Shown here: piece by piece, positions 21,327 through 31,914 of the stretch | Numbering within the stretch: position 1 is the stretch's first letter | Layout: every line of letters starts with the position of its first letter | Source: Skeletonema tropicum | Taxonomy: Eukaryota > Bacillariophyta > Thalassiosirophyceae > Thalassiosirales > Thalassiosiraceae | Length of the DNA stretch: 64,000 nucleotides | Direction: 5' to 3' | NCBI GenBank assembly: GCA_037178625.1 | Contig: CM074134.1 | Coordinates: 434,001 to 498,000 of the forward strand | The notes under the pieces: model-generated | Told to the model about the DNA's origin: nothing | What the model saw: only the letters and a program-made list of their open reading frames with translations | Database searches by the model: none | Translations under genes and position numbers: made by a program

Positions 21327-22802
21327 TCATGCTTCAATAGTCCAACCTTCGACATCCAGGTTCATATCAGATTCGATCATGTAACCTCCACGAGAGACAT
21401 ATTCTTTGTAGGCATCCAGTCGTTTCTCAAATGCTGCCTTGTGGTCTTTGTGAAAATGATGTTTCTTCACATCGGTATCAACCACTCGTACTCCAGTATA
21501 TTGTCCATCAACGATGTTTGACTCATGCAAGTTCGGAAATTCCTTCTTCATCTCCACATGAAGTTCCAACGCCTTGAGCAACAGCGGATGAGATCGTTGA
21601 AACACCTCCGTCCCATCACTAAACTCATTCTTTGGGGCGTTATCATTCCCTCCAATTCTACCCTGTTTGCCAACACGTCGATAATTCTTATTTGGCAGGT
21701 GCAACACAGTAAGTTGGCCAAAATTCTCCACGGGTAATAATTGTTTCACACCACAGTGCCTATTACCGTAGAGCATCTGGGAGCTCATCCAAACTCGTTG
21801 TGTCCCCTCAGTGGGTTGACTAGGTTTCTTTGGATTCGCTGGTCGGTCACGAATCTCATCAAATTTACAATTTTTACGATCCCTCCATGCCTTCAATAGG
21901 GGGGCGGTGGCAAGATACATCCCCTGATGATGTAAATGCATCGAAATGTAATATGGAGACAATGCCTCATCTTCCACCTTATCCACTGCCTTCTCAAATA
22001 CAGGCTTACCAAGATGTTCCCAATACACTCGTGTCACATTTTCAGTGGCATGCCTCGTTTTATCCGTAATCACTACATTCTCTGGAAAATCATATTCATA
22101 CCTCACAATCCCCACATTAAAATCCGTCGCGTGCTCTTTCCCCACAATACTCTCGACACGATTCGTCTCATGCAGATATGCTGCCACCGTCGTCGGAGAG
22201 ATACGTATATCATCCTCTGTATAAATAAACACATCGTATTGATCAATCCGATCATAAAACAATTGTCGATGAAAATCAACAAGGTGCAATCGGACATGAT
22301 TAGGTTTGAGTATCATGGTGGTGGTAAGTCCCGCATTCGGAGAGGGATTAGTGCATCTCATCCGATCGTTGAACATGTCGATAAAGGCAACGGGGTAGAC
22401 GACTGTGGTGTAGATGACGATGTCTACCTTGGATCCAGCATAGCATAAATCGCGGAATCCGTCTAATACTTCTTCGAGGTGGGGGAGTTGCATGAAGTCG
22501 AAGGAAGCTATTGTGACTAATATACGGAGACCTTCTAGAATTGATGACGATGAAGGAGATGATGCAGATGATGGTGGTTGTTGTAATGCAGCTGTTTGAC
22601 TCCTTGTGAATTCCGCTTTGGCCGAAGCAACATTGTGATAATGAGGCAAATGCGAATCATCATTATTGTGTATTTTCCAGAGGAAAAAGGAGGAGCAGAC
22701 TGCAAGTCCGAAGAGAAAGGACGTGACTAGTAATATGCCCAGGCGGAGGGTCGACAGCGATGCTCTTCGGCCTTGGTGGTTGCCTTTGGCCGACGCCATC
22801 AT
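21327..22802 (-). CDS. Type II membrane protein, putative glycosyltransferase
   Basis: 491 aa, one exon. A basic cytoplasmic tail and one membrane helix at about residues 20-43 (LGILLVTSFLFGLAVCSSFFLW) suggest a Golgi type II protein. The luminal domain begins GLRILVTIASFDFMQLPHLEEVL, a Rossmann-like first strand, and has a DVFIYTEDDI motif near residue 190 that could be the metal-binding acidic motif of a GT-A fold. N-glycosylation sequons such as NVTR are present. I do not recognise a named family; the donor and acceptor are unknown. The open frame has no introns and a clean stop. Confidence 0.5.
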   Translation of the reverse strand: MMASAKGNHQGRRASLSTLRLGILLVTSFLFGLAVCSSFFLWKIHNNDDSHLPHYHNVASAKAEFTRSQTAALQQPPSSASSPSSSSILEGLRILVTIASFDFMQLPHLEEVLDGFRDLCYAGSKVDIVIYTTVVYPVAFIDMFNDRMRCTNPSPNAGLTTTMILKPNHVRLHLVDFHRQLFYDRIDQYDVFIYTEDDIRISPTTVAAYLHETNRVESIVGKEHATDFNVGIVRYEYDFPENVVITDKTRHATENVTRVYWEHLGKPVFEKAVDKVEDEALSPYYISMHLHHQGMYLATAPLLKAWRDRKNCKFDEIRDRPANPKKPSQPTEGTQRVWMSSQMLYGNRHCGVKQLLPVENFGQLTVLHLPNKNYRRVGKQGRIGGNDNAPKNEFSDGTEVFQRSHPLLLKALELHVEMKKEFPNLHESNIVDGQYTGVRVVDTDVKKHHFHKDHKAAFEKRLDAYKEYVSRGGYMIESDMNLDVEGWTIEA

Positions 22803-23316
22803 GTCATGGTCTTCGGTTACGGATCTCTTATTACATATCGTACAATCTACAGTGAAAAAAAAATTATCCAGGATATTTCAATTTGAGGGGCCGAACAGCT
22901 GCTACCTTCTTGGAGTCGAAGAGCGCAAGCCCCCCTAACGCCAACCCAATTAAGACTCGGCAAACAAAATATCCTAAGGGATATAATTATATAAACAATA
23001 GAGTGTGGTAGAGAAAGGTGTTAAAATTATGCTCAACACAAATTTCACCCCACAGTTTTTGTATTTGCCCCAGTCTATTCTCACATTATCCAAAGTTTGA
23101 ACTAACCAAAAAGCGAGAATGAGGCCTCTTTGGTGGGGAACCCCCCTATGTACAAAAAATCTGGCTAGCTGATTCCTACCCATGTACAGCCCACGTACAG
23201 AAACGTTACATACAGACGCGGCCACGCACGCTATGCTCGTCAGATTTCCGCAATAACTCTAAGCTTTGTCGAAGCTTGGATTCGCAGGCGACACAAAATC
23301 TGCGACAATAACCACC
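22803..23316. other. Divergent intergenic region
   Basis: 514 bp between the putative glycosyltransferase (leftward) and the TCF25 fragment (rightward). I see no gene or repeat in it. Confidence 0.4.
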
Positions 23317-24339
23317 ATGAGCTCACGAGCACTACGCCGCCTCCGCGTAGAGCAAGAAGCATCGCTCGCAGTGGATCAAGATGATGATGATGTCGACAGC
23401 TCATCAGAAGAGGAGGAACAGACTGGCGGCGGTGGTGGTGGATTCATGGCCATGGGAATGCTAGATGAAGAATCTTCGTCAGAGGAGGAGGAATCCTCCT
23501 CCTCTTCTGAAAGTGAGGATGAGGACGAGGAAACGGAGGACCATCAGCCTGCTGTAACAGCTGCGGCACCCTCGACTAAATCAAAGAAGGGACAAGCAGC
23601 ATCAAAGAAGCAGCAAGATCATGTAGAGGTGGAGGAGGAAGATCTGGATGCCATTCTCTCAGATTTAAAACTGCAAAATCAAACCACTGACGCTGAAAAC
23701 AACGACCCATCAGCATCAACCAGCTCCATCGTTCTTCGATCCATCTTGTTATCACCAACACATGGCTACGACACTCAAGATCTAGATCTTGACTACGCAC
23801 TGCGTGATCTCCTCGGTGGGGCAGCTGTAGCGGGAAATCCCCTCATAATTGATGACGATGACATCCAACAGCAGCAATTATTGCAGCAACAGAATCGTCG
23901 TGGTCGAAACCGTGGAGGAGGACGAAATAATAATCGACGAACAGTGGCGAAAAAGTACTTATTTGGAAAAGTCAAGCCGGAATGGGGCAAACCTCCCAGT
24001 TTTGTGGGTGGTGGATTGGGCGTGAAGGAGCTGTTGACACAAGACGATGTGTCGCAAGAAGAAAATGGAAATTCAGATGGGAAAAAATGGTCCGTGCCTT
24101 GGCCGTACACAATTGGGTATTCGTATCAACTTTGCACCTATGATTTGAGACGATTCGTGATCGTCCAAAGTAATTCCACCCATTCCGCTTCCGCTACTAA
24201 GGATTTGTTGCTGGATTTCTTCTGGAGGAGGGTTGATTGTGTGCAGTACCTTCTGAAAGGTGCATGCCATGGCCTGCTCCGGGATTTCCTCGTGAAACCA
24301 AGGGCCAGTCTGGCGAATTGCAGGCACTTTCGAACGTAG
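23317..24339 (+). pseudogene. TCF25: TCF25 (NULP1/RQC1)-like gene, truncated
   Basis: The start MSSRALRRLR is the hallmark of TCF25 proteins, components of the ribosome quality-control pathway. Acidic and Ser/Glu-rich runs follow, then DLDLDYALRDLLG and a basic patch, then KKYLFGKVKPEWGKPPSF, which corresponds to the family's W-P-x-x-x-K-x-G region. Homology stops near residue 256 (about 24085); the remaining about 85 codons are antisense of the sulfotransferase-like gene and carry no TCF25 features. The large helical domain of several hundred residues is absent here and downstream. So this is a 5' gene fragment left by a rearrangement. Whether it is expressed cannot be told. Confidence 0.75.
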
Positions 24340-24726
24340 ATTGAAAAGTCTTTGTTTCTCCCTCAATTTTGTTTCTAGGCGCGATACGACGTATAATGCA
24401 TTGTTGTTTTCGCCGCCTAAACGAACATTTGGCAGATGATTGATCATACCTAAGAGTGTTGTTGACGCTGCTCGCCCAGTCGAGAGGATGAATAAGAATC
24501 TCTGTTTGCATGGCTGGCATAATGCACTGTTGCTGCACTTTGCATTAGGGCACCAAGCTGAGTTGTTTCGAGGGGCAAAGGAATTATTGTGGCTGGTTAC
24601 TGAGTTGCATCCTCCAAATTCGGCGGTTTTTAAAATTGTGAACGCAAATAACGTCTGCAGAGATAACGCGATGCCTCCTCCTAATACTGCTGCTGCTAGC
24701 ATGAGCTTAATTGTGCTGCCTTTCAT
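24073..24726 (-). pseudogene. Sulfotransferase-like membrane protein, 3' truncated
   Basis: The ORF begins with a signal-anchor helix (LMLAAAVLGGGIALSLQTLF), then a Cys-rich stretch, then RFLFILSTGRAASTTL, which fits the PAPS-binding 5'-phosphosulfate loop of sulfotransferases as found in diatom protein families, followed by GENNNALYVVS. The last recognisable block is IIGAKLIRI (normally G-F-K-x-I-R, leading to the 3'-phosphate site); after it come 12 residues that are antisense of TCF25, then a stop. At 217 aa it lacks the C-terminal half. It meets the truncated TCF25 gene tail to tail, so one event probably cut both. Confidence 0.6.
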
Positions 24727-24851
24727 CCTCCTTATTGTGCGTGAGTGTGTGTATGTATCCTGTCCACAATTGTTGGTTCAATGATGTCTAGGTAGCGATA
24801 ATGCAACATTTACCTAATTTCCTAAGTGATATGATATGTATGTATCCTGTC

Positions 24852-25239
24852 CAGGGTTGTACACCCACTCCGTACCCACCGAAAAAATACCTGGGTATCA
24901 GGTATTTTTTGGGTATTGGGTGTAACTATTGCGTACGTGCCTGCTCGATTTCTGTATGGGTACTTACCTGACACGTACTTACCTAAGGGTAACTACCTTC
25001 GGGTACTCCTAATCAGGTACAAAAGAGCTCGAAATACCCGTAAAATAGCGAAATTTACTCCTGAAATGGCCAAAATGCTTCAGAAAGTACCCATTCAAGG
25101 ACCTAACTCGTACCTAACTGGGTCACCTAGGTAATGGGTACGTAACCAAGTAATACGTACCCAGTCAAAAATACGGATGGGTATTACCCAATACGTAGGT
25201 ATTGTACCTACGTATTTTCGGAGTAGGTATACAACCCTG
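24852..25239. mobile_element. hAT-type MITE with 8-bp target duplication
   Basis: Terminal inverted repeats of 21 bp with two mismatches start CAGGGTTGTACACCCACTCC on the left and CAGGGTTGTATACCTACTCC on the right (complement). An exact 8-bp direct repeat ATCCTGTC flanks both ends (24844..24851 and 25240..25247). CAGGG ends and 8-bp target duplications are defining for hAT transposons. The 388-bp interior has no transposase and is made of degenerate GGGTAC/GTACCC words in both orientations. Confidence 0.9.
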
Positions 25240-25505
25240 ATCCTGTCCGTTAGTTCGTGAGGTGGCCAAAATTTGCTTCCAAAATTCAAAATTAGCATAT
25301 CGCCAATTTTGGCAGGTTGTTTCTTCTCAATCTACACAAATTACAACGTAGGAATTAGTACTTCAAAGTCTAAATTGGCGAGGCATGTGAAAGCAATCCC
25401 AGTTCCCAGTGTCGATTTTGAAGTGTATGCTACCGCGCAAAAAAAATGCGAATGGGAAAAAAATGCGAATACTATAACAAACACTAACAAAAAGCAGCAA
25501 ACAAC

Positions 25506-26289
25506 TAGCGTAATGGAATTTCACCATTTTTGGAGGGGGTTGAAAATTGCAGGTTGAAATTTCAGAAATTTCAGAAATTTCAAGGGATTAAATTTCACTC
25601 TAGCTTATCCTGAGATAGTCGTAATACTTTGCACTCTGCAGTCAACACATCACTCTAAGAGAGACTGTCAGCAAGCTTCTTTCCAAGCATCTTCTTCGCA
25701 TCAAGGGCACCATGAATTGGTCCTTCACACATCATGCACTGATGATCAGCCGGGTTGTTGAGGGGGGAGTTCTTCATGCCACAAAGGGCGTTGGCGGCGC
25801 ATGTCAAAAGCATTATTGTTGAAGATTATTGAATTGTTGTTGTTATTGCCAGGCAAACTATGACAGCGTGGTAGACGGCAGAGTGAACAAAAAGTTGATT
25901 TGTGCACATACCCGCACCCAAAATAAGAGCCATCCGCGCCCAAAATCATCTGGTACATGCCAATGCAGGAACACGCATGTAAGCTGAATTACTACGAAGG
26001 AATAAGTAATACTGCATTGTTAGTCGCCAGCATTTTGGTGAAGAGTTACTCTCCGCTGAGTTGACAAACTCATCATCTGGATGGTGCGTGGTGTTCTTTG
26101 GGGTTTGGTGGTTGGTGGAATGAAGGGTCTTAGGTTATTTTTGTGCTACGTGTTGGTTCAGTACCATCCGTTCGCGCCAGAATTTTTGTGAAATTTCATT
26201 GTTGGCCAAAATTGGTGCAACTTTCACCCTGTAAATTTCACGAAAGTTGCAGTAGTGAAATTTCACCCTTTTGAAATTCCATTACGCTA
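25506..26289. mobile_element. TIR element with TA borders carrying a small ORF
   Basis: Perfect 18-bp inverted repeats, TAGCGTAATGGAATTTCA at 25506..25523 and its complement at 26272..26289, enclose 784 bp. TA lies at both outer borders, as expected for a Tc1/mariner-type insertion, though TA could also be part of the repeat. Subterminal GAAATTTCA words are repeated inside both ends. No transposase is present. A 52-codon Cys-rich ORF lies inside on the minus strand. Confidence 0.75.
25655..25813 (-). CDS. Small Cys-rich ORF inside a TIR element
   Basis: 52 codons from ATG to TAG, beginning MLLTCAANALCGMKNSP and continuing with a CMMCEGPIHGALD segment. The C-x5-C and C-x2-C-x4-H spacing suggests a small zinc-binding fold. 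I do not recognise the function. It lies wholly within the 784-bp TIR element, so it is either a captured exon fragment or cargo. The upstream frame has no signal peptide or promoter that I can see. Confidence 0.4.
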   Translation of the reverse strand: MLLTCAANALCGMKNSPLNNPADHQCMMCEGPIHGALDAKKMLGKKLADSLS

Positions 26290-27227
26290 CAAACAACCAT
26301 GTCAGTACCTCCACTATAGCAGGCACAAATAGACCTTCGACAAAAACGGCGATTGAGGATGCCAAACTGAAGTCTATCCGAATATGATTATTCCTTAATT
26401 GAACAATTTATATCTATTACTGGTGGAGATAACATAGTAGCGATTTCGTCACTTTTACCATGTAAAAATCACTAACAAAAATCGCCTCCTGACGCCACAT
26501 GTCCAATGTTGCGCAACTACTGCATGGCGAATATAGTAGTTGAAAGCTGACCAGTGGCTCTATAGAAAGCTAATAATATGGGCTGTCATATAATGGCTGG
26601 TTGATGGTGTTACAATCCTACCATGACTCTTTATCAGGCTGTGGAGTAGGTTTGTTGACATGGTTGTTGGGAGTGTGTAGTTTTGTGGGGAGTTTTGTGT
26701 GAGGTTCGCTCTAGTAAAAATGGTGGATTCACGAGTTCCAACTCGGGACCTAAATGCGAACGCATTTTTTTTGGGCGGTAGTAATTATGTAACCTCTAAC
26801 CGTAACGCGAAGCGGATTGATATTGAGTTTGGCAGTGTCACATTCAGGGGGTTGAGTTTGGAGTGTCACAAATAATTTTCACTGTGCACACTCGTACTAT
26901 TAGTGGATGCAGGTGCCCAGTAGAAGCGTCTCTTCTTCCAGCAGCAACGAGTTCAGGGTAGGAGCAAGAATAGATTGGACGGTGGGTACAAGCAACAATT
27001 TCATGAGGAGTTGCTTCTTAAGGTGCAGCTTCTTCTTTGGCAGGAGCGAGTGGTAAGCATGATGCAAGGGAACAAGAAGTGACTTCGAGAGTGTAACATT
27101 TTTTGTGCGTACTGACGCTGACGCGCTAGCACGCGAAGCGGCTAGTCTGCGGCTAGTACAGATAGCAGACAACGTTGAGCTAATAGCTTTGCTATCTTTT
27201 GCTATGCAACTAGCCAGCAACTCCACC
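26290..27227. other. Intergenic region upstream of the acetyltransferase
   Basis: 938 bp without a supportable gene. The last 300 bp form the likely promoter and 5' leader of the acetyltransferase gene. The antisense open frame over 26900-27229 looks like low-complexity by-product. Confidence 0.4.
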
Positions 27228-28184
27228 ATGAAGTCCTCACTCCTACTTGCAGCATCCGCTCTCTGCGGCTCCTACACTAGTACATTTGTGTCATCATTTT
27301 CGACAAATAATGGAGCCTCTATTACCCGCGGCAGTAGACCAGACAACATTATTAAGCTCAACATGTTCTTTGCAAGTGAAGCCACTGATGACGCAGCAGC
27401 AGCTGCCACGAAAGAGTCAATGGATGTCAAATTAACACCTCTCGATGGGTCGGAAACATCTGTAATTAACGCAGCAAAGTTCATGGTAGATGCATTTTGG
27501 CTTCAATCTCCACAACAACTGATAGATGGCGGTGGAGATCCTTCCTCCATATCAGATGCAACCAAATCATCACTTACAAGCATACAAGCAGACGATCTCC
27601 TTAGTAAATACGGAGAGAGGATGGGGAAGCGCAAGTTGGATGCCCTAATCGTCGTCGCAAGTGATGGAAGTAGTAGCAGTAGTGACAACACCGTCAAATC
27701 CTTATCTGCAAATGACATTCTAGGTCTCGTCACCATTGAAGTACGTTTACTCAACTCCAACGATCTACTCAGCGCAGATGAATCCGAATTTCGATTGACA
27801 CAAGCTGTGGCATCACTTGGTCCAAAACAACGAAGAGAATACAAAGATGCGTCCGTGTTGGATATTGCTCGAGAGTTATTACCACCGGAAGTTACGGCTG
27901 TTTGCAGTCTGTCGAATTTGTGTACATCGCCCAAGGCACGTCGAATGGGTATTGCTGCCAAGTTGTGTAGTGAGGCAGAACGTTTGGCAAAAGAGGAATT
28001 GAACTTTGATGAGATATATCTGAGAGTAGAGGCGGAGAATGAGGCTGCGAAAAAGCTGTATGAGGATAAGCTTGGATACCAATGCAAATTTGAGGCAAAT
28101 GCTGTTGCACTTCGTGTTGATGCGGAACGTGGAGGATTTGTTGAGGTAGACTCTGACATTGTTGTCATGAGTAAGAAGTTATAA
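27228..28184 (+). CDS. GNAT-family N-acetyltransferase, secretory or plastid targeted
   Basis: 318 aa, single exon. The ATG at 27228 opens a hydrophobic signal peptide (MKSSLLLAASALCGSYTS), followed by a Ser/Thr/Asn-rich stretch as in bipartite plastid transit peptides. The C-terminal third holds the GNAT core: VCSLSNLCTSPKARRMGIAAKL is motif A with the acetyl-CoA-binding R-x-x-G-I-A, and EIYLRVEAENEAAKKLYEDKLGY is motif B. Plastid GNATs acetylate protein N-termini and lysines; the substrate here is not evident. Upstream in-frame sequence from 27105 lacks an ATG and is not included. Confidence 0.8.
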   Translation: MKSSLLLAASALCGSYTSTFVSSFSTNNGASITRGSRPDNIIKLNMFFASEATDDAAAAATKESMDVKLTPLDGSETSVINAAKFMVDAFWLQSPQQLIDGGGDPSSISDATKSSLTSIQADDLLSKYGERMGKRKLDALIVVASDGSSSSSDNTVKSLSANDILGLVTIEVRLLNSNDLLSADESEFRLTQAVASLGPKQRREYKDASVLDIARELLPPEVTAVCSLSNLCTSPKARRMGIAAKLCSEAERLAKEELNFDEIYLRVEAENEAAKKLYEDKLGYQCKFEANAVALRVDAERGGFVEVDSDIVVMSKKL

Positions 28185-28241
28185 GCAATATAAGTATGTA
28201 CATGATCTTCTTCTTCTAACTTTAACACATGCGACTCTGTT

Positions 28242-29030
28242 TTAGTAGAATCCAAGCTCGGCAACACCACCACTATTTGGAATATCCTCTCCATCGGCAT
28301 ATACTCCACTAACAACATACAACTCATCTACATTGGCATCAGCACCTTTAATGGGAAGCAAAGTCGATCTATCTTCCGGGCCACATTCAAAAAAGTAACC
28401 CAACCTTGACGTAACCAATTTTGGCCTATTCTTGTCCAAGGGTATCACCAAGCCATCCGCTCCGAAATAAATTCCCTTATTATATTCATCATTACCACAT
28501 GCCATACTACCAGTTCGACTCACACGTAGCTTCTGCCATCCACCAAACAGTTTTCCATAAAACAGAAATGCCGCTACGCTACTTCGACCACCACCAAGAG
28601 ATGCCCAACCGCGTGGATTGTATCCACCTATCCACTGTCCTCGCACCTTCGCCAATACCACGGATGCTCCCTTCCCGTCAACCTTTGAATGAAATGCTTG
28701 TGCATTAAACCCATCCTTCTTGGCATTGTAGACTACCTTGAGCTTTCTGTTTTCAAGTTGTGTTTGCTTCAACAAGGGTCGAACAATGGCTTCTGGTCCA
28801 AAGCCAAATTCTCCCTTCATTAGTTCATACGTTGCTTGTTTGGCTTCTGGATAGGTTCTGTCTTCGGCTGCTGGGACTTTTTTGGAACTGCCAAAGAAGA
28901 ATAGTTGAGAGCTGCTGCTGCTGCTACTGCTGCTTGTCGATATTCTAGCCGATTGGTGAATCGATGTTGGTGCAAATGCTGTAGCGAGTGCTGTGAGCGA
29001 TGCTAACAGTACTAATACCGATCTCATCAT
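28242..29030 (-). CDS. Plastid-targeted TLDc-like domain protein
   Basis: 262 aa. The N-terminus is a signal peptide ending ATAFAP, the diatom plastid-entry motif with the required Phe, then a Ser run. The mature part contains GFNAQAFHSKVDGKGASVV, GQWIGGYNPRGWASLGGG and AAFLFY, the pattern of TLDc domains (G-F-x-x-x-x-F-H...K-G...G-G-Y). Cytosolic TLDc proteins protect against oxidative stress or bind V-ATPase; a plastid role is inferred from targeting only. The end is 57 bp from the acetyltransferase stop on the other strand. Confidence 0.65.
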   Translation of the reverse strand: MMRSVLVLLASLTALATAFAPTSIHQSARISTSSSSSSSSSQLFFFGSSKKVPAAEDRTYPEAKQATYELMKGEFGFGPEAIVRPLLKQTQLENRKLKVVYNAKKDGFNAQAFHSKVDGKGASVVLAKVRGQWIGGYNPRGWASLGGGRSSVAAFLFYGKLFGGWQKLRVSRTGSMACGNDEYNKGIYFGADGLVIPLDKNRPKLVTSRLGYFFECGPEDRSTLLPIKGADANVDELYVVSGVYADGEDIPNSGGVAELGFY

Positions 29031-29472
29031 GATGCTTTATAAGTCTACTGCTAACTGAAACTGCTATTCTGTTTACCGAAGCTGCAATACAAGAACAAGA
29101 ATTCACTTGAGATGCAAAATGTGATCACAGAGATTAAAGTACATACCATATGAAAGCTACCTCCCGCCTTTTTCATCAACAAACGCCTACGTGGAAGGAT
29201 CTGCAATACTAAATAGTTTGGTTAGACACCTATTGAAATTTTAGAATAGTCTATTACACATTTATTGGTGCTAACCTGTACATTATAAAATAGATACCTT
29301 CAATTTACACGCCACCTCAGCGGGCAAAGGATCCAAAATTCAACCATCCAAATCTTCCATCTGCCACTTTCATTCATCGCTTCAACTAAATTCAACAACA
29401 CACTGCATGCATGCATTCTTAGAGCTTCTCTCTGACACAACAACCCATTAATAATTACAATTAAACAACAAA
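29031..29472. other. Divergent promoter region of two plastid-protein genes
   Basis: 442 bp between the 5' ends of the TLDc-like gene and the dioxygenase gene, AT-rich toward the right. No specific element is recognised. Confidence 0.4.
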
Positions 29473-30895
29473 ATGGTCAAGTTTAGTATTCCCGCAGTAG
29501 CTGTCGCCATTGGCGCTGGAGTATCCTCCACCTACGCCTTTGCACCCGTCGCCAACACCTGTAGTGCTCGCTCGGTTTCTTCCACTCCTCTATTCATGTC
29601 AAGTGTTGCCGAACAACCCGTACAAAACCCACTCGCCCCATTAACAGTCTGGGGAGATCGCATCCCCGACATTCTCGCAAGTCAAAATGAAGCCAAATCT
29701 CGTAACATGGAATTTGCACCAACCATCAAAGCATCGGATCTCGGTCTCGCCTCGAATGACAAGGAAGGACAACTCGCTTACGTAAGAGAGCACGCTATGG
29801 AAATCAAACAACAAATGGTCGACAATGGTGCCGTCATCTTTCGTGAATTCGACTTGATGAAGGAACAAGAGGGGTTTGTTAAATTCTACGAGGCACTCGG
29901 GATGAAAACATGTCTGGATCCACTCCACTCTGTATCCGCCCGTCCTACAGTCGATGGTGATAAGAACAGTCCAGTCTACGAGGCAGTCAACAAGGAAAGT
30001 CGTAAGAACTTCTTCATTGGTATGCACAATGAATTCGTTGGGACACGTGCCCCCCGTGCCGCCGCATTCGTCTGCTTCAAGGCTGCCGAAACGGGAGGTG
30101 AATTCCTAATTGCCGATGGACGTCAAATCTTTCGTGATTTGAAACCCGACCTTGTCGAGAGGTTGTACAGTCGTGACATTCGTTATTCCGTGATGGAACT
30201 TCCATTCTTCGGATGGGTGGATAACCTTCCGGAATTCGTCCAACCAGCCGCCATGGGGGCATTGAAGGGATTGGTCAGTGCAGCGATTAATGCCAAGGTT
30301 GATTTTAGTGTGGATATGCAGTGGGGTGAGGGAGGATATGATAATACCAAGATGCTTCAGGCTAGAGCGCCTAGTCAGCCACCGATTTTGTTGCATCCTG
30401 TGACTGGGGAGCCTCATTGGTTTTGCAATGTTCATTCACATTCATCGAAACTTCGTAAGGATAGGGAATCAATGTAAGTATACATGCATATGCTGTGATG
30501 GAGATTGTGGGCAAGTTTCATACACCTTTCTTTCCACATCATTTGAACAACGTCAACTCACTCATTTTTCATCAATACCCAACTTGTGTAGCTACGGAGC
30601 CGAACGTTTCGAAGACGGAGCATCTCAAATCAATAAATCAGACATGTACTACGGTGACGACGGTGCCATTAGCGACGAAGATCTTGAGCACATGGATGAA
30701 ATCACAATGAAAAATGTACAATTTGTCAAAATGACCGAGGGAGATGTTGTGTTGCTAGATAACTACAAATGCATGCACGGCCGAAATGTGTTTGATGGAA
30801 CAAGAAAGCACGGTGTTGCTTGGTTCGAGGGATGGGAAGGTGAGGAGGAAATGAAGGCTAAGGCACAACAATCAAAACAAGCTGCTATGGCATAA
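29473..30895 (+). CDS. TauD/TfdA-type Fe(II)/2-oxoglutarate dioxygenase, plastid targeted
   Basis: Exons 29473..30473 and 30592..30895 (GTAAGT...GTGTAG) give 434 aa. The signal peptide ends STYAFAPV, the plastid motif. The double-stranded beta-helix core shows the first two iron ligands in GMHNEFVG (H-x-E, near residue 184), ILLHPVTGEPHWFCNVH in the centre, and the distal His in MHGRNVFDGTRKHGVAWF near 395, followed by the 2-oxoglutarate-binding Arg. Family members hydroxylate small acids, carnitine precursors or peptides; the substrate here is unknown. The intron join creates Ile (AT|C) and keeps the frame. Confidence 0.85.
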
Positions 30896-31011
30896 ATGAA
30901 CTTTACTTGGGGCATCAAGATGTAGGGAAGGAAAAACGATGAAACAAAAACATACTCATTACTATAGAGCAAAACCCTATTATTCAATCAAAGTATGTAC
31001 ATTATATGAAT

Positions 31012-31914
31012 TCAGTCTTGCGTGGATATGAATTCTTGTCGACAACAAGGGCATTCCAGCTGATAATTAAGCACATTTTTGGGGCAGTCGTCTTCCAGCG
31101 ATACGCCACAAACGGTTTGTAGCCTGCCCAAAGAAAGAAACCATTTCGTGATGCACTTCTCATGAAAGACGTGAGGACATTGTGGATTCGCTGACCAGCT
31201 AATATTGTCGGATACTTCATATTCTGTTAGACATATTGCGCAAGAGTTTGGGACTTCTCTTGTCGAGCTATTCTTGTCTTCTTCTGAATCGTGGTGGTGT
31301 TGATGTATCATCACGTGTGTGTATTTATTGCTTTCGCTTGCATCATGGTTACCCTCTTCTTCATCAGTTATTGGAATGGTTCGATGTTCTAAAAGCTCAT
31401 CACTCTCTGCAGATTCTTTGTTACTGCTACTTATCATATTCTCTTGCGTCAATTTCTAGAGAAAGAGAATTCCTTGTCAACAATACTTTTCAACTTCAGA
31501 TGATGACACTACACTAAGACCACTGGGAAAACTTACCAATGAAAAGTCAACCAAAAGATGCCGAATTGCATCGGAACGCATTCTATCTAGACGTCTCTTT
31601 TGATGCCTCGAGAGGTTATCATACGTAGATTCGGCCCTCGATGTTTCTGCGTCCACTCGAATGCCGTAAATTTCACCTCTATCATCGCCACCAAGAACTC
31701 TGTTGCAGATCCACATCAAACACACCACGGAGATCGATATCCCAACAATAACAGCGAATACCTCCATTGCCGTCTCTAGGAATGAGTCACTAAACTTTTC
31801 AGATGGCACAACCAGCGCAGTATTGAGAATTGCGACGCAGAATATAACCAGAATGAGCAATCGTCTGCGGAAGACGAACCGATCATCGGCCTCGGCTGCA
31901 AATGAAGACAGCAT
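31012..31914 (-). CDS. Membrane RING-finger protein, likely E3 ubiquitin ligase
   Basis: Exons 31914..31537 and 31455..31012 (GTAAGT...TCTAG, 81-bp intron) give 273 aa. Two membrane helices lie at about residues 17-37 (RLLILVIFCVAILNTALVV) and 50-70. A His-rich acidic linker precedes the RING: SCAICLTEY, then CPHVFHEKCITKW, then ECPCCRQEF, a C3H2C3-type ligand set with an unusually long gap (about 30 residues) before the last pair. It probably ubiquitinates membrane or secretory-pathway proteins. Confidence 0.75.

Noticed and set aside
24873..25134. Coding frame in the 24.9-kb region
   Set aside because: It lies wholly within the hAT MITE interior, made of GGGTAC words.
26700..26780. Possible tRNA from a TTCGNNTC-like word
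   Set aside because: No acceptor, D or anticodon stem could be paired around it.
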